A DNA stretch of 64,000 bases from assembly GCA_900095095.1 (NCBI GenBank), contig FMBT01000310.1:186001-250000 (forward strand). Direction: 5' to 3'. The stretch is from Fragilariopsis cylindrus CCMP1102 (Eukaryota > Bacillariophyta > Bacillariophyceae > Bacillariales > Bacillariaceae). Positions 61,656-64,000 of the stretch are shown in pieces; position 1 is the first letter of the stretch; each line of letters opens with the position of its first letter. A program made the position numbers and the translations under genes. The notes under the pieces are model-generated. The model was not told the DNA's origin. It made no database searches and saw only the letters and a program-made list of their open reading frames with translations.

Positions 61656-64000
61656 ATGAGCAATTCTCCCGATGACAATTCCATGGATGTCACGGCGGAC
61701 CTTCTTGAAGACCTTGATGAACTAAACTGATCGAGATGACGACGATGACGACGATCGAAAAGATAGCAGCAGCGATGATAACAACAACGACATCGTGGTT
61801 GATGACTGTATCCGACTTGACTGTTACCCTTATTCGTTCAGTCCCTTATTGTTATTCGCACCAAATGGTTACTTTGACAAGGGATATTCGAACTACAACG
61901 CTGTCGCTAGATATTTTTCTCCAGCTATCGGCTCAGAATACAACATGCTAGAAAATGTTCTCTACGAACGGAAGAATATGCGATACGAAGACTTATTGAG
62001 TTTCATCATTGACAGAGGCTGTTTGGTTGTTTGTTGTATCAAGGAACATTTCACAGCCTTCAAAGTGTTGACGACGACCGATCCCACTGGGGGTAGTAGT
62101 ACTGGAACCGAGAAGAAGAACTCATCCAAGCGCTGTTTGTCATTATTGTACTATGATCCAGCCGGTGGGCGGCTCAAATTGATAACCGGAGAGAATGCGA
62201 AGAGATTTGCTCTATTTAGATTGATGAAATGCCATTATGGCGATAATCAGAGTCTAATTGATAATCCGAATCAGTACAAGGGAAACGTCAGCGAAACTAA
62301 AAAGTTGATATGGAATATCTGGAAAAGTATTAATAGGACAGAAGACATGAGCGTTAATTCGAATTACGTCGACCTAAATTTAGATAAATACGTCTTCTTC
62401 AATGAACGTGGCGATCCAGGAAAAATGTCTAGTCAACTCACCGGCTGTACATGCTACTTCCAAGTATTTTTATTTTCAGTTCTGTGCAAAGTAGGAAATC
62501 CAATAGTATCAATATCTGGCGATGATATTGGATTACGTTACGGTCGATCGATTAGCTTACGTACTGCAGAAGAATTGGGACCCGTCTCAGAACGAATTTG
62601 TACCTTCCTTTTAGATTTTTTTGCTGAAGATCAACCAAACAACGGTGGTACACTTTTGATGCGTCCAATGACAAACAACAACTTTGTATTAGATTTCTTT
62701 GGATATCGCCAATCTCCCTATTATGAAAAAATGATTGACTATATGAAAAATTCTAGTAATGGTGGTACCGATTCTTACGAACAACAGTACCGACATGTAC
62801 TGCAATATTACCATGAAACCAAATGCTTACATCAGTATGATAGATTTTCGTTGGATGGTACAACAAAATCTACCCCCAATACAAAGACATTGAGTTTTGT
62901 TCTTGGAACCGACGGTGCTGTAGGGAAGCTTGCAACATCTGATTATTACAAGTTTCGTGCGGCAAACTTTATGTTTGGTTTCAATGCGGGTATAATGCTG
63001 AACATAAATGACTTTCATCAATTCAATTCACTGAGAAAAAATCAAATGCTACGATTTTATGATGACATTGAACCGATGATTGGAGATTGTAAAGAGGCCA
63101 TCCAAGCAGCAAATGGAACTACAAAATATCGGGACTACTACTTCATGGGGCAATATGAAGTTGGACAGAAAGAGTTAATTGACATACATCACTACACGTT
63201 TATGATTGACCATTGCTCGTTGGAAGAGGCAGATAGTGACTTGGTATCGCGCCTCCATGGCGTGAACCAATTACTCTTGAAGCACGTGTTTTTCTCCACG
63301 AATAATAAAAATAATTACGACAAGATGTTAAGTACCGATCGGTTCATCAGTCACAAAAAGGGTCATCGAGAATATCTTGATCAATTTATGTCCACTGGCT
63401 TTTTCGCTGATTCGATTGGACTTGGCTTTACTGACTACAACCCGAAGGAGAAGGATGTAAATTCAATGACGCAAACTGTGTTCTACAGTGCAGAATTCAT
63501 GCGACGGCAGCAGTTTAGGCTTGAAAATGAGTTTGAGAAAGAATGTCTGAACCAAATGGCACGGACAAATTTGTCAAAGTACGCAAATACAGTTGATGGA
63601 GCACTTGAAGCTTCCAATAAGTACCGAGTTTGTGTGAAGATAGGCTCTGGCTACACTTACTCAAAATACAATACTCTTATGCACTTTCTCAACGTGGTAC
63701 AGTCATATTGGAAGAACCCAGATTTATCCAATATTTCCCTGTTTGGTAAAGATATAAGGTCTCTGCTCTGTTTCTCGTCGCAAAAGATTTTCTTTCAAGA
63801 AGACCATTGTGGTTCGTATCACTATGGTCCATTAGAATCTGCAACAAATGGAGGCTATTATAGCTCAAGAAATTCAGTAGACCTTGCTGTAGCAACATCA
63901 TCAGGGCATGCAGCGGCGAGCGTGAGTCGACCAAAGAGTAATGATATGAATAATCTCATAGTTACAGACCGTGTCTACGAGTTTCAACATCTGAAGACAA
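61656..64000 (+). CDS. Large unknown protein with Ulp1-like H/D/Q/C order, 3' end outside window
   Basis: ATG at 61656 opens MSNSPDDNSMDVTADLLEDL; one base out of register, a frame open from 61726 runs without stop to the window end (about 758 codons so far), beginning TDRDDDDDDRKDSSSDD. The shift at about 61723-61730 equals one extra base. The protein has SFSPLLLFAPNGYFDKGYSN, CLVVCCIKEHFTAFKVL (His, about 62044), LSLLYYDPAGGRLKLI (Asp, about 62155) and SSQLTGCTCYFQVFLFSVLC (Gln and Cys, about 62431-62450). A His-Asp-Gln-Cys order with a YYD(P/S).GG block is what Ulp1/SENP (C48) cysteine proteases show. The remainder (RAANFMFGFNAGIMLNINDF, HHYTFMIDHCSLEEADSDL) is unfamiliar. A peptidase is inference only; no homolog is recognised. 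Confidence 0.7.

Noticed and set aside
1-64000. tRNA, rRNA, CRISPR or intact transposon genes
   Set aside because: No cloverleaf, rRNA core, regular spacer array, transposase or reverse-transcriptase motif was recognised by eye; a covariance or HMM scan would be needed to exclude small RNAs.

Overview
The window looks like nuclear DNA of a photosynthetic stramenopile, most likely a diatom. The evidence is eukaryotic gene content with short GT-AG introns (about 110-360 bp), AT-rich sequence with many trinucleotide runs coding poly-N, poly-Q, poly-S and poly-D, several N-termini resembling diatom bipartite plastid presequences (hydrophobic signal followed by an A/F junction such as NAF or TAF), a helicase-associated-domain protein of a type common in diatoms, and algal versions of metabolic genes. 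A genus cannot be named from the sequence alone. No tRNA, rRNA, CRISPR array or clear transposase was found.

Layout, left to right: AIM24-family protein (-), Notchless WD40 ribosome-biogenesis factor (+), plastid-type unknown (-), GatC of the organellar Glu-tRNA amidotransferase (+), CtIP/Sae2/Com1 DNA-end-resection factor with a large low-complexity N-terminal part (-), class 3 lipase (+), BAR-like coiled-coil protein (-), a 42-bp foldback satellite, ABCB-type half transporter (+), family-16 methyltransferase (-), TSTD2-like rhodanese with zinc fingers (-), plastid-type unknown (+), a poorly preserved repetitive patch, helicase-associated-domain protein (+), aromatic amino acid hydroxylase (-), acidic unknown (+), an edema-factor/CyaA-type nucleotidyl-cyclase-like domain and a DEP-domain array (both -), S-adenosylmethionine-type mitochondrial/plastid carrier (+), TPR co-chaperone (-), double ABM-domain protein (-), cyclophilin with a basic tail (+), giant coiled-coil protein (-), putative thylakoid-lumen protein (+), tripeptidyl peptidase II (-), FATP-type acyl-CoA synthetase (+), and a long unknown ORF with a Ulp1-like H/D/Q/C motif order running off the right end (+).

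The genes are mostly unrelated housekeeping and regulatory functions, not a pathway cluster. Adjacent genes alternate strand almost without exception, giving shared divergent promoter gaps of roughly 300-600 bp and short convergent 3' gaps of about 150-270 bp.

Most striking is the 33.9-37.6 kb region: five complete DEP domains and part of a sixth, directly followed by a domain carrying all three signature regions of the anthrax edema factor / CyaA / ExoY cyclase family. A second window-wide pattern is the presence of single-base frame breaks inside otherwise conserved host genes, mostly single-base losses and often at short homopolymers. This suggests residual consensus errors of a long-read assembly more than gene death.
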